Part shown: positions 18,300 to 26,830 of the stretch, one piece after another | How positions within the stretch are numbered: position 1 is the stretch's first letter | How the letters are laid out: every line of letters starts with the position of its first letter | Assembly: GCF_030063135.1 (NCBI RefSeq) | Contig: NZ_JASISO010000034.1 | Location: forward strand, 1-64,000 | Direction of reading: 5' to 3' | DNA: 64,000 bases | DNA from: Streptomyces sp. G-G2 | GTDB taxonomy: Bacteria > Actinomycetota > Actinomycetes > Streptomycetales > Streptomycetaceae | The notes under the pieces: model-generated | Databases searched by the model: none | What the model was told of the DNA's origin: nothing | Seen by the model: the letters and a program-made list of their open reading frames with translations, nothing else | Position numbers and translations under genes: made by a program

Positions 18300-18983
18300 G
18301 TGAGCCGCAGCCTTCGACGCGGCGCTCTCGCCGCCTCCGCCATCGCGTTCTCGATTGCCTCGCTCGCCGCATGCGGCGCGGGCAACGACGCACAGACGCT
18401 CGCCATCACGCCGGACAACGCCTTCGTGACCAAGGGCGACATCAAGGTCCAGAACGCGCTGGTCATCACCCAGGGCGCCAAGGACGCGAAGGGCCCCGCC
18501 GTCGTCTCGGCGACGGTCTTCAACGGCGGCGCCAAGCCGCAGACCCTCGACGCCGTCACCCTTGCGGGTGCCAAGGGCAAGATCACGCTCAAGGACGCCA
18601 CGGGCGCCGCGAAGGTCACCGTGCCCGCGCACGGCTCCGTCGTGCTCGGCGGCAAGGGCAACGCCACCGCCGTCATCGAGGGCGGCCGCCAGGCCGTCAA
18701 GGACGGCGACTCGCAGAAGATCGTGTTCCAGCTCAGCCAGGCCGGTGACGTCGAGCTGGCGGCCTCCGTCGTCCCCGCCACCGGCTACTACGCGGGCTTC
18801 GGCCCGACCGAGGCCCCCGCCGCGGGCCCCACGCCGTCCGTCGGCGCCTCGCCCTCCCCCTCGGGTCCCGGGGGCGCGACCACCTCGGGTTCGCCGTCCT
18901 CGACCGCCCCCGGCTCCGTCTCCGGCAGCCCGACGGCCCCGGCGGCCCCGGCGGCCTCGGCGTCGCACAGCGCGGGTCACTGA
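18300..18983 (+). CDS. Lipoprotein with copper-chaperone-like (PCuAC/DUF461) domain
   Basis: Exported lipoprotein of 227 residues. A signal peptide ends in the lipobox LAAC (Cys25). The domain from about 30 to 165 has the immunoglobulin-like strand pattern of DUF461/PCuAC proteins (IKVQNALVITQG, PAVVSATVFNGG, VTVPAHGSVVLGG), but the Met/His copper ligands of true PCuAC (HxxxM) are not evident. The last 60 residues are Ser/Pro/Gly/Ala-rich linker. The GTG start has AGGAG at 18284-18288. It sits between carD and phoP. The function is unproven. Confidence 0.82.
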   Translation: MSRSLRRGALAASAIAFSIASLAACGAGNDAQTLAITPDNAFVTKGDIKVQNALVITQGAKDAKGPAVVSATVFNGGAKPQTLDAVTLAGAKGKITLKDATGAAKVTVPAHGSVVLGGKGNATAVIEGGRQAVKDGDSQKIVFQLSQAGDVELAASVVPATGYYAGFGPTEAPAAGPTPSVGASPSPSGPGGATTSGSPSSTAPGSVSGSPTAPAAPAASASHSAGH

Positions 18984-19004
18984 CGCCCGTACGCGCACAC
19001 AGCG

Positions 19005-19043
19005 AAGGAGGGCCTCCCCCGATCCCGGGGGGAGGCCCTCCTT
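19005..19043. terminator. Strong terminator between lipoprotein and phoP
   Basis: AAGGAGGGCCTCCCCC (19005-19020) pairs with GGGGGAGGCCCTCCTT (19028-19043), a 16-bp stem with a 7-base loop between convergent genes; it can work both ways. Confidence 0.88.
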
Positions 19044-19081
19044 CTGCGTACGGACCGGCGGCTTACCGACCGGCGTACGGA

Positions 19082-19121
19082 CCCGCTGAGGGGCCCGCTC
19101 GCAGGCCCGCTGAGGGGCCCG
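19082..19121. repeat. 16-bp direct repeat downstream of phoP
   Basis: CCCGCTGAGGGGCCCG occurs at 19082-19097 and again at 19106-19121. It sits just beyond the phoP stop; each copy has a small internal GGGCCC palindrome. Role unknown. Confidence 0.6.
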
Positions 19122-19135
19122 TGTACGGATCCGGT

Positions 19136-19816
19136 TTACGGCTCGAACTTGTAGCCGAGGCCGCGCACCGTGACCAGGTACCGCGGCGCGCCCGGGTCGG
19201 GCTCGATCTTGGCGCGCAGGCGCTTGACGTGGACGTCGAGGGTCTTGGTGTCCCCCACGTAGTCCGCGCCCCACACCCGGTCGATCAGCTGCATGCGGGT
19301 CAGTACGCGGCCCGCGTTGCGCAGCAGCATCTCCAGGAGGTCGAACTCCTTGAGCGGGAGGTCGACCTTGGCACCGGCGACGGTGACCACGTGGCGGTCC
19401 ACGTCCATGCGGACCGGGCCCGCCTCCAGGGCCGCCGGGGCGACCTCTTCCGGCTCGCCGCGGCGGCGCAGGACCGCGCGGATGCGGGCGACCAGTTCGC
19501 GCGAGGAGAAGGGCTTGGTCACGTAGTCGTCGGCTCCTATCTCCAGCCCGACCACCTTGTCGATCTCACTGTCCTTGGCGGTGACCATGATCACCGGCAC
19601 GTTGGAGCGGCCGCGCAGCTGGCGGCAGACCTCGGTGCCGGGCAGGCCCGGGAGCATCAGGTCGAGGAGGACGAGGTCGGCGCCGTTGCGCTCGAACTCA
19701 TCCAGCCCGTCGGGCCCGGTCGCGGCGATCGCGACCTCGAAGCCCTCCTTGCGGAGCATGTAGGACAGGGCGTCGCTGAAGGATTCCTCATCCTCGACGA
19801 CGAGCACTCGGGTCAC
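19136..19816 (-). CDS. phoP: Phosphate response regulator PhoP
   Basis: OmpR-family response regulator of 226 residues that activates the phosphate regulon. The receiver has VVEDEESFSDAL, phospho-acceptor Asp in DLVLLDLMLPG, MVTAKD and the conserved Lys in DDYVTKPFSSREL. The winged-helix domain shows LKEFDLLEMLLRNAGRVLTR and TLDVHVKRLRAKIE...TVRGLGYKFEP. The GTG start at 19816 overlaps the phoR stop (GTGA), with GGAGGT just upstream inside phoR, so translation is coupled to phoR. phoU lies divergently beyond phoR, the order known from S. coelicolor. Confidence 0.95.
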   Translation of the reverse strand: MTRVLVVEDEESFSDALSYMLRKEGFEVAIAATGPDGLDEFERNGADLVLLDLMLPGLPGTEVCRQLRGRSNVPVIMVTAKDSEIDKVVGLEIGADDYVTKPFSSRELVARIRAVLRRRGEPEEVAPAALEAGPVRMDVDRHVVTVAGAKVDLPLKEFDLLEMLLRNAGRVLTRMQLIDRVWGADYVGDTKTLDVHVKRLRAKIEPDPGAPRYLVTVRGLGYKFEP

Positions 19817-21051
19817 GGAAGGACCTCCGGGGCAGGGATGGCTGGTTCGGTCTGGAGCACGGGTCGGGCGGATGCGGGGGCGGCCGCGTCTGCGGGTACG
19901 GCGGCTTCGGGAAGCCGCAGGGTGAATGTGGAGCCCTGGCCCTCCGAGCTCCACACCGCGACCTCCCCGCCGTGCGAGGCGGCCACGTGCTTCACGATCG
20001 CGAGGCCGAGGCCGGTGCCTCCCGTGGCACGGGAGCGGGCCGGGTCCACGCGGTAGAAGCGCTCGAAGATGCGCTCACGGTCCTTTTCCGGGATGCCGAT
20101 GCCCTGGTCGGTCACGGCTATCTCGATCAAGTCTCCACCCGGCGCGTTCACCCGGCGCGCGGCGATGCCGACGCGGGTGCGGGCGGGGCTGTAGTTCACG
20201 GCGTTCTCGACCAGGTTTCCGAGGGCCGCGGCGAGCTGCCCCCGGTTTCCCCAGATCCGCAGGTCAGCGGTACCGCCGACGGCCATGGTGATCTGCTTCG
20301 AGGAGGCCGTGTGGCGGCAGCGGTCGATGGCCTCGGCGACCAGGGTGTCGGCCCGGACCGGCTCGGCGTCCTCCAGCGGGTCGTCGTTCTGGACCCGGGA
20401 GAGGTCGATCAGCTCCTGGACGAGGTTGATCAGCCGGGTGGCCTCGATCTGCATGCGGCCCGCGAAGCGGGTGACCGCCTCGGGGTCGTCGGCCGCGTCC
20501 ATGACGGCTTCGGACAGCAGGGAGATCGCGCCGACGGGGGTCTTCAGCTCGTGCGAGACGTTGGCGACGAAGTCACGGCGGACCGCTTCGATCCGGCGGG
20601 CCTCCGTGAGGTCCTCGACCAGCAGCAGGACCAGCCGGGAGCCGAGCGGCGCGACCCGCGCCGAGACGGCGAGGGCCTCGCCGCGGCCGGTGCCGCGGCG
20701 CGGGAGGTCCAGTTCGATCTGGCGTATCTCCCCGTCGCGGCGGGTGTCGCGGGCCATGTGGAGCATGGGCTCCACGGCGAGTTTGCCGCCGCGGACCAGG
20801 CCGAGGGCGTACGCCGCGGAGCTGGCCTTGACCACCGCGTCACCCTCGTCCAGTACGACGGCGGAGGAGCGGAGTACGGAGAGGACGGTGTCCACTCCGG
20901 GCGGGAGTACCGCATTGATGTCGGGGCGCATGGAGCTCCGGGTGGGGCGGGCTTGGTCGCGCTCGCTCCAGCGGAACGCCAGCATGGCGATCACACCGGT
21001 GCACAACCCGGCGATCGCTGCAGCTGCGGCGACCGCCGCGTTCACGTCCAT
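19813..21051 (-). CDS. phoR: Phosphate sensor histidine kinase PhoR
   Basis: Membrane sensor kinase of 412 residues. One N-terminal membrane segment (AAVAAAAAIAGLCTGVIAML), then a PAS-like region (about 50-155), the H-box FVANVSHELKTPVGAIS, N-box NLVENAVNYSP, G1 DQGIGIPEKD, F-box and G2 GGTGLGLAIVKH. It responds to low phosphate, with PhoU and the Pst importer as modulators, and phosphorylates PhoP. The C-terminal 40 residues are an Ala/Pro-rich tail. It heads the phoR-phoP operon, and its promoter faces phoU across a 267-base region with PHO-box-like repeats. Confidence 0.94.
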   Translation of the reverse strand: MDVNAAVAAAAAIAGLCTGVIAMLAFRWSERDQARPTRSSMRPDINAVLPPGVDTVLSVLRSSAVVLDEGDAVVKASSAAYALGLVRGGKLAVEPMLHMARDTRRDGEIRQIELDLPRRGTGRGEALAVSARVAPLGSRLVLLLVEDLTEARRIEAVRRDFVANVSHELKTPVGAISLLSEAVMDAADDPEAVTRFAGRMQIEATRLINLVQELIDLSRVQNDDPLEDAEPVRADTLVAEAIDRCRHTASSKQITMAVGGTADLRIWGNRGQLAAALGNLVENAVNYSPARTRVGIAARRVNAPGGDLIEIAVTDQGIGIPEKDRERIFERFYRVDPARSRATGGTGLGLAIVKHVAASHGGEVAVWSSEGQGSTFTLRLPEAAVPADAAAPASARPVLQTEPAIPAPEVLP

Positions 21052-21079
21052 GTGTCCAGGTTAAGCAGGTACGACGAGA

Positions 21080-21157
21080 GTTCCACAGCCGTTCGGGTGG
21101 CACCTCGAACAGTCGTCGCCCAGAGTTCACCCTGGCGACGGGGTTGATTCACTTGTG
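21080..21157. promoter_or_regulatory. PHO-box-like 11-bp repeats between phoR and phoU
   Basis: PhoP boxes in Streptomyces are 11-bp direct repeats resembling GTTCACC. Here GTTCACCCTGG starts at 21125 and ATTCACTTGTG at 21147, exactly two repeat lengths apart. A second pair, GTTCCACAGCC (21080-21090) and GTTCGGGTGGC (21091-21101), abuts in the same register. This fits autoregulation of phoRP and control of phoU. Confidence 0.6.
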
Positions 21158-21318
21158 GTGCCGGAGTCGGACGCGTTTACGGCTCAACCTGTCACCGTGG
21201 GGCGAGACGCCCCGGCCCCCGGCGCCCCCGGCGCCCCTGGCCACGAGGCAGGACGGGAACGACGTAACCACGGGCCCGACGTACACACGGGGCACGACGC
21301 AAGAGAGGGACACCCACC

Positions 21319-21996
21319 ATGCGGGACGCGTACCACGAGGAACTGGACTCGATCGGAGAAGGCCTGGTCGAGATGGCCCGGCTCGTCGGTTCCGCGATCG
21401 GCCGGGCCACCACCGCCATGCTCGACGCCGATCTCAAGCTCGCCGAGAGCGTCATCGCCGCCGACCAGAAGGTGGACGACCTCCAGCACGACCTGGAGGC
21501 CCGCGCCATCGCGCTGCTGGCCCGCCAGCAGCCCGTGGCCACCGACCTGCGCATCGTGGTGACCTCGCTGCGCATGAGCGCGGACCTGGAGCGCTCCGGC
21601 GACCTGGCCCAGCACGTGGCCAAGCTCGCCCGCCTGCGCTTCCCGGACACGGCGGTCCCGCGCGACCTGCACGCGACCATCCTGGAAATGGGTCAGCTGG
21701 CGCAGCGCCTGATGGCGAAGGCCGCCGAGGTCATCATCACGAAGGACGTCGACCTCGCGCTCCAGCTGGAGCAGGACGACGACGAGATGGACCAGCTGCA
21801 CCGGACGCTGTTCCAGCACCTGATGGACGACCGCTGGAAGCACGGCATCGAGACGGCGGTCGACGTGACGCTGCTGGGCCGCTACTACGAGCGGTTCGCG
21901 GACCACGCGGTATCGGTGGCGAAGCGCGTCGTCTACCTGGTGACGGGCGAGCACGCGGACGAGCTCCAGCCGCCGACGGCGGTCGAGGGCGCCTAA
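21319..21996 (+). CDS. phoU: Phosphate signalling protein PhoU
   Basis: Cytoplasmic protein of 225 residues made of two PhoU three-helix bundles. The metal-binding motifs appear as EDLxxD-like segments: VDDLQHDLEARAIALLARQQ with DLRIVVTSLRMSADLERSGD in the first repeat, and DDDEMDQLHRTLF with LLGRYYERFADHAVSVAKRV in the second. It modulates PhoR signalling and phosphate uptake. Start ATG 21319 has GAGAGGGA upstream. It faces phoR-phoP across the PHO-box region. Confidence 0.93.
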   Translation: MRDAYHEELDSIGEGLVEMARLVGSAIGRATTAMLDADLKLAESVIAADQKVDDLQHDLEARAIALLARQQPVATDLRIVVTSLRMSADLERSGDLAQHVAKLARLRFPDTAVPRDLHATILEMGQLAQRLMAKAAEVIITKDVDLALQLEQDDDEMDQLHRTLFQHLMDDRWKHGIETAVDVTLLGRYYERFADHAVSVAKRVVYLVTGEHADELQPPTAVEGA

Positions 21997-22188
21997 CCGC
22001 GCGCCTGACGGGGCGTCACGGGCGCGTCACGGGCGCGTGTCGGGGCGCTTGCCGAGGGCGGGGCGGGTGCGGGGCGGGTGCGGGCCGGCCACATGCCGGC
22101 CTTGCCCCAATGCGCCGTTGACGCGCCCGCGCGGCTGGGCATGAATGAGGCAAAGGCAGTACGACCGGTACGCCTGCGAGGAGGAACC

Positions 22189-22335
22189 ATGTCCGATTCC
22201 CCCGTCCCCATCACGCCCGAGCAGGAGCACCAGCCGCCGGAGGCCCTGCGCCTCCCCCTGCTCGCGGCCTGCGGCTGCGGCTCGGGCTGCGGCTGCGGCT
22301 GCCAGTCCGGCGCCCCGTGCCAGTGCGGCGGCTGA
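22189..22335 (+). CDS. Cys-rich 48-residue peptide
   Basis: A short gene with an excellent ribosome site (GAGGAGGAA, 22178-22186) encodes a 48-residue protein. The first 27 residues are polar and Pro-rich (MSDSPVPITPEQEHQ), then seven cysteines follow at 28, 30, 34, 36, 38, 44 and 46 in CxC and CGCGC arrangements separated by Gly, ending CQCGG. Such spacing suits metal-thiolate binding, so it may be metallothionein-like; this is inference. No signal peptide. It is 190 bases after phoU and is closed by a 19-bp-stem terminator. Confidence 0.7.
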   Translation: MSDSPVPITPEQEHQPPEALRLPLLAACGCGSGCGCGCQSGAPCQCGG

Positions 22336-22354
22336 CCCGACGCCAGTCACGACA

Positions 22355-22395
22355 CGGGCCCCCTGCCCGCCGGAAACCGGCGGGCAGGGGGCCCG
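22355..22395. terminator. Bidirectional terminator, Cys-rich peptide / gpmA
   Basis: A perfect 19-bp stem (22355-22373 with 22377-22395) around loop AAA, between convergent genes; GTTT follows on the plus side. Confidence 0.9.
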
Positions 22396-22410
22396 TTTCG
22401 CGGCTCGGGG

Positions 22411-23172
22411 CTACTTCTTCTTGCCCTGGTTCTTGACGGCTTCGATCGCGGCCGCGGCGGCGTCCGGGTCGAGGTAGGTGCCGCCCGGGTTCAGGGGCTT
22501 GAACTCCGCGTCCAGTTCGTAGGCGAGCGGGATGCCGGTCGGGATGTTCAGGCCCGCGATGTCCGCGTCGGAGACGCCGTCGAGGTGCTTGACGAGCGCG
22601 CGCAGGGAGTTGCCGTGGGCGGCGACCAGGACGGTGCGGCCGGTCAGCAGGTCCGGGACGATCGCGTCGTACCAGTACGGCAGCATGCGGACGACGACGT
22701 CCTTCAGGCACTCCGTACGGGGGCGCAGCTCCGGCGGGATGGAGGCGTAGCGCGGGTCCCCGGACTGCGAGAACTCGGTGCCGTCCTCAAGGGCGGGCGG
22801 CGGGGTGTCGTACGAGCGGCGCCACAGCATGAACTGCTCCTCGCCGAACTCGGCGAGGGTCTGGGCCTTGTCCTTGCCCTGGAGGGCGCCGTAGTGGCGC
22901 TCGTTCAGGCGCCAGGAGCGGTGGACCGGGATCCAGTGGCGGTCGGCTGCCTCGAGCGCCATCTGCGCGGTGCGGATCGCGCGCTTCTGGAGCGAGGTGT
23001 GCACGACGTCGGGGAGCAGGCCGGCGTCCTTGAGCAGCTCACCGCCGCGGACCGCCTCCTTCTCGCCCTTCTCGTTGAGATTGACGTCCACCCAGCCGGT
23101 GAACAGGTTCTTCGCGTTCCACTCGCTCTCGCCGTGACGGAGGAGGATCAGCTTGTACGGTGCGTCGGCCAT
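22411..23172 (-). CDS. gpmA: 2,3-bisphosphoglycerate-dependent phosphoglycerate mutase
   Basis: Glycolytic enzyme of 253 residues interconverting 3- and 2-phosphoglycerate. The phospho-histidine motif LILLRHGESEWNAKNLFTGW is at the N-terminus, the acid/base residue lies in LNERHYGALQGKDK, and the second catalytic His in VLVAAHGNSLRALVKHLDG. A Lys-rich C-terminal tail (NQGKKK) is usual. ATG 23172 is 7 bases below TAGGCT, suggesting a leaderless transcript. It is divergent from the MFS gene. Confidence 0.95.
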   Translation of the reverse strand: MADAPYKLILLRHGESEWNAKNLFTGWVDVNLNEKGEKEAVRGGELLKDAGLLPDVVHTSLQKRAIRTAQMALEAADRHWIPVHRSWRLNERHYGALQGKDKAQTLAEFGEEQFMLWRRSYDTPPPALEDGTEFSQSGDPRYASIPPELRPRTECLKDVVVRMLPYWYDAIVPDLLTGRTVLVAAHGNSLRALVKHLDGVSDADIAGLNIPTGIPLAYELDAEFKPLNPGGTYLDPDAAAAAIEAVKNQGKKK

Positions 23173-23240
23173 GCGTACGAGCCTAATGGACGCCGAATGT
23201 CCCGCGCGCGTCGGCGGCGCCCCGCGGGGGACGGTCCCCA

Positions 23241-23259
23241 ATTGACGTGCCGCGTCAAT
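23241..23259. promoter_or_regulatory. Inverted repeat in gpmA-MFS gap
   Basis: ATTGACG-TGCCG-CGTCAAT is a perfect 7-bp inverted repeat with a 5-base spacer, 76 bases before the MFS start and 69 before gpmA. It looks like a dimer operator; the regulator is unknown. Confidence 0.45.
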
Positions 23260-23334
23260 CGAGTGGCGTCCGAGCGCCTCCAGTCGTAACGTGCGGTTCG
23301 CAGCCGCACCACTTACATCGCCAGGGGGATCCGT

Positions 23335-24615
23335 ATGTCCGTTGACAGGATGAGGGGGGCCGCGCGCGCCAGCGTGTCGGGTCTGCCGCGCGAGTTCTGG
23401 TGGCTGTGGACCAGCACCCTGGTGAACCGGCTCGGGGCTTTCGTCGCCACATTCATGACCTTGTACCTGACGCTGGAGCGGGGCTACTCGGCGTCGTTCG
23501 CGGGGCTCGTGGTGGCGTTGCACGGGCTCGGCGGGGTGGTGTCCTCGCTGGTCGCCGGGGTGATGACGGACCGGCTGGGGCGGCGGCCGACGCTGATGGC
23601 CGCCCAGGTCTCGACGGCCTTCTCGGTCGCCCTGCTCGGCTTCATGCAGCACCCGGCGGCGATCGCGGCCGTGGCCCTGCTCGTCGGCATGACCTCGAAC
23701 GCCTCCCGCCCGGCGGTGCAGGCGATGATGGCCGACATCGTGAAGCCCGAGGACCGGGTGCGGGCCTTCGCGCTGAACTACTGGGCGATCAACCTCGGGT
23801 TCGCGGTGTCGGCGACGGCCGCCGGTTTCATCGCCGAGTACAGCTACCTCGTGGGCTTCCTCGGCGAGGCCGCCCTGACCCTGGCCTGTGCGGTGCTCGT
23901 CTACGTCAAGCTGCCCGAATCGCGGCCGGACCAGGGCGCGGACGGGGCGGCGGGGGGCGGCGAGCCGGAGATCGGGATGGGGACCGTACTGCGTGACAGG
24001 CGCTTCATGGGGGTCGTCGGGCTGTCGTTCCTCATCTCGCTGATCTTCATGCAGGGCTCGTTCGGGCTGCCGCTGTCGATGGGCGCGGCGGGTTTCGCGC
24101 CGGGTGAGTACGGGATGGTGATCGCCCTCAACGGGGTGCTGATCGTGCTGCTGCAGATCCCGGTGACCCGGCTGATCGAGCACCGTGATCCGCAGAAGCT
24201 GCTGGTGGCCTCGGCGTTGCTGGCCGGGTACGGGTTCGGGATGACCGCGTTCGGCGGTTCGCTCGGGGTGATCGCGCTGACCGTCTGCGTCTGGACGGTG
24301 GCCGAGATCATCAACTCGCCCACCCAGATGGGTCTGGTGGCCCGGCTGTCCCCGACCCACGGCCGCGGCCGCTACCAGGGCATGTACACGATGTCGTGGG
24401 CGGTTGCCTCGCTGATCGCGCCGCTGTCGGCGGGCTTCGTCATCGACGAGTTCGGCGCGGGCTGGCTGTGGGGGGCGATGGCGGTGCTGGGTTCGCTGGC
24501 GGGCCTCGGTTACTGGCTGCTGATGCGGAACCTGCCGCAGGCGCCCGCGCCCGAGGTTCCTGAGGTCGTGGTGGCGCCCGGGGTGGCGGCGCCGGAGGTC
24601 ACTCCGGCCGCGTAG
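23335..24615 (+). CDS. MFS transporter (DHA1 type)
   Basis: Twelve-helix major facilitator protein of 426 residues. The loop 2-3 motif is GVMTDRLGRRPTLMAA (canonical GxxxDRxGRR), helix 5 carries GFAVSATAAGFIAE, and the second half has a matching layout with a long central loop near residue 210. It resembles MdtH/YajR-like drug/proton antiporters; the substrate is unknown. RBS region AGGGGGATCC precedes the ATG. The last 25 residues are a Pro/Val-rich cytoplasmic tail. An inverted repeat upstream may control it. The 100 bases after the gene are GTACGGCGCGCAC-rich near-repeats without a gene. Confidence 0.88.
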   Translation: MSVDRMRGAARASVSGLPREFWWLWTSTLVNRLGAFVATFMTLYLTLERGYSASFAGLVVALHGLGGVVSSLVAGVMTDRLGRRPTLMAAQVSTAFSVALLGFMQHPAAIAAVALLVGMTSNASRPAVQAMMADIVKPEDRVRAFALNYWAINLGFAVSATAAGFIAEYSYLVGFLGEAALTLACAVLVYVKLPESRPDQGADGAAGGGEPEIGMGTVLRDRRFMGVVGLSFLISLIFMQGSFGLPLSMGAAGFAPGEYGMVIALNGVLIVLLQIPVTRLIEHRDPQKLLVASALLAGYGFGMTAFGGSLGVIALTVCVWTVAEIINSPTQMGLVARLSPTHGRGRYQGMYTMSWAVASLIAPLSAGFVIDEFGAGWLWGAMAVLGSLAGLGYWLLMRNLPQAPAPEVPEVVVAPGVAAPEVTPAA

Positions 24616-24715
24616 GAACGTACGGCGCGCACGGCTCGTACAGCCCGCACGGCCCCTACGGCGCGCACGCCCGCACGGGCCGTGCACGCCGTACGGCCCG
24701 AACCGCCCGCACCGG

Positions 24716-25228
24716 CTACTCCGTCGGGCCCCGCGGCCCCGGGCGATCCGTCAGGTGCTTGAAGGCGTCGAGGTTGCGGGTGGACTCGCCTCGCGAGACC
24801 CGCCACGCGTACTCCTTGCGGATGGCGCTCGCGAAGCCCAGCTCCAGCAGGGTGTTGAACGCGCCGTCGGCGCCTTCGAGCACCGCCCCGAGTACGCGGT
24901 CCAGCTCCTGCGGGGTCACCACGGCGAGCGGCAGCCGCGCCGTCAGGTAGACGTCGCCGAGGCGGTCGACGGCGTAGGCCATCCCGTAGAGCTTGAGGTT
25001 GCGCTCCAGCAGCCAGCGGTGCACGGCCGGTTCGTTCTCGTCGGGGTGGCGGATGACGAACGCGTTCACCGACAGGGAGTGCTTGCCCACTTTGAGGGAG
25101 CAGGTGGTCGACAGCTTGCGGGTGCCGGGCAGCGTGACGACGTACGAGCCCGGCCCGGGGTTCTCCCACTCCAGTCCGGCGTCGTCCAGCGTGCTCTCGA
25201 TGATGTCGGTCGCGGCGGTCTCAGCCAT
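24716..25228 (-). CDS. YbjN-domain protein
   Basis: Protein of 170 residues with a YbjN fold (chaperone-like alpha/beta, akin to type III secretion chaperones): LEWENPGPGSYVVTLPGTRK, SVNAFVIRHPDENEPAVHRWL, NLKLYGMAYAVDRLGDVYL. Function in actinobacteria is unknown. ATG 25228 lies inside the end of mshA (8-base overlap), so it is expressed with mshA; a TACGCT box 6 bases upstream might also give a separate leaderless message. A frame upstream of 25228 is open but overlaps mshA further. Confidence 0.85.
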   Translation of the reverse strand: MAETAATDIIESTLDDAGLEWENPGPGSYVVTLPGTRKLSTTCSLKVGKHSLSVNAFVIRHPDENEPAVHRWLLERNLKLYGMAYAVDRLGDVYLTARLPLAVVTPQELDRVLGAVLEGADGAFNTLLELGFASAIRKEYAWRVSRGESTRNLDAFKHLTDRPGPRGPTE

Positions 25229-26591
25229 GGTGGGAGCGTACGCGACGCCGATGATCATGCATCGCCGCCGTGTACACGTCGGCGGTGCCGCTCGCGGCCG
25301 TGTCCCAGCCGAAGAACCGCGCGTGGCGGGCCGCCTCGTGCCCCATCCGGTCGGTCAGGGCCGGGTCGTCGACGAAGCGGCGCAGTTCGCGCGCGTAGTC
25401 GACGGGGTCGTGACCGGGTACGAGGATGCCGGTGACCCCGTCGTTGACGGCGACCGGGAGGCCGCCGACGGCGGCGGCGAGGACCGGGGTGCCGGTGGCC
25501 TGGGCCTCCAGGGCGACCAGTCCGAAGGACTCGTTGTAGGAGGGCATGACCAGGACGGACGCGGCCCGGAACCAGTCGGCGAGCTGGTCCTGGCGGACCG
25601 GCGGGTGGAAGTGGACCAGGTCGGTGATCCCGAGGCGGGCGGCGAGCTTCTGCAGGCCCTCGGGCTTGGCGAGGCCGCTGCCGCTGGGGCCGCCGACGAC
25701 GGGCACGACGAGCCTGCGGCGCATGGTGGGGTCGCGGTCGACCAGCTCGGCGACGGCGCGCAGCAGGATGTCGGGGGCCTTGAGGGGCTGGATGCGGCCC
25801 GCGAAGAGCGGGATGACGGCGTCCTGCGGCAGCCCGAGGCGGGCGCGGGCGGCGGCGCGGCCGTCGCCGACGGTGAAGCGGTCGAGGTTCACCCCGGGGT
25901 GTACGACGGCCACCTTGCCGGGGTCGGCCTCGTAGTGGCGGACCAGCTCGTCGGCCTCCTCGGCGGTGTTGGCGATGAGGCGGTCGGCGGCGGCCACGAT
26001 CTGGGTCTCGCCGATGACGCGGGCGGCGGGCTCGGGGGTGTCGCCCTCGGCGAGCGCGGCGTTCTTGACCTTGGCCATGGTGTGCATGGCGTGGACGAGG
26101 GGGACGCCCCAGCGTTCGGCGGCGAGCCAGCCGACGTGGCCGGAGAGCCAGTAGTGGGAGTGGACGAGGTCGTAGTAGCCGGGGCGGTGCCCGGCCCAGG
26201 CCTGCATGACGCCGTGGGTGAAGGCGCAGAGCTGGGCGGGCAGCTCCTCCTTGGCTAGGCCCTCGTAGGGGCCCGCGTCCACGTGGCGCACGAGTACGCC
26301 CGGGGTCAGCTCGACGACGGGGGGCAGCCCGCCGGTGGTGGCCCGGGTGAAGATCTCGACCTCTATGTTGATCGCGGCGAGGCGCTTGGCCAGCTCGACG
26401 ATGTAGACGTTCATCCCGCCCGCGTCGCCCGTGCCGGGCTGGTGCAGCGGCGAGGTGTGCACGCTGAGCATGGCGACCCGGCGCGGTTTGCGGTGGCCGC
26501 CCACGGCGGGCAGGCGCAGCCGGGGCGCGTCGTGGCGGGTGCTGCGGGCGGCGGCGAGCCTGCCGCCGAGCCGGGACACGTACTGACTCAA
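25221..26591 (-). CDS. mshA: Mycothiol glycosyltransferase MshA
   Basis: GT4 glycosyltransferase of 456 residues that starts mycothiol synthesis by joining UDP-GlcNAc and inositol 3-phosphate. N-domain: RKPRRVAMLSVHTSP, GTGDAGGMNVYIVELAKRLA and DLVHSHYWLSGHVG; C-domain: PLFAGRIQPLKAPDILLRA, VVGGPSGSG and the EX7E region SYNESFGLVALEAQATG. I chose TTG 26591 (start of SQYVSRLGG), the N-terminus I remember for this protein, with GAGAGGA upstream; ATG 26633 is the alternative and adds 14 residues. The enzyme is cytoplasmic. mshA and the YbjN gene form an operon. Confidence 0.92.
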   Translation of the reverse strand: MSQYVSRLGGRLAAARSTRHDAPRLRLPAVGGHRKPRRVAMLSVHTSPLHQPGTGDAGGMNVYIVELAKRLAAINIEVEIFTRATTGGLPPVVELTPGVLVRHVDAGPYEGLAKEELPAQLCAFTHGVMQAWAGHRPGYYDLVHSHYWLSGHVGWLAAERWGVPLVHAMHTMAKVKNAALAEGDTPEPAARVIGETQIVAAADRLIANTAEEADELVRHYEADPGKVAVVHPGVNLDRFTVGDGRAAARARLGLPQDAVIPLFAGRIQPLKAPDILLRAVAELVDRDPTMRRRLVVPVVGGPSGSGLAKPEGLQKLAARLGITDLVHFHPPVRQDQLADWFRAASVLVMPSYNESFGLVALEAQATGTPVLAAAVGGLPVAVNDGVTGILVPGHDPVDYARELRRFVDDPALTDRMGHEAARHARFFGWDTAASGTADVYTAAMHDHRRRVRSHHG

Positions 26592-26830
26592 GGAGCAGTC
26601 CTCTCGCTCGGGCTCGTACGGCACACGTTCCATGGTCGGGCATTTCCGCGCTCGGGCACCTCGGTGCGCTCGGGCCTCGGTGCGCTCGGGCATGGCGGTA
26701 CGGGGCGCGGTGCGCGCCCTGCACGGGGTGCAACCCGATCGCCCCTGCCCCGCATTCCGGGGAGCGGCGAAAAATCCTGGCGGTTTACCGGATTTTTATC
26801 GAGCGAGCGCCCTCGGCTTACCCTCGGCTC

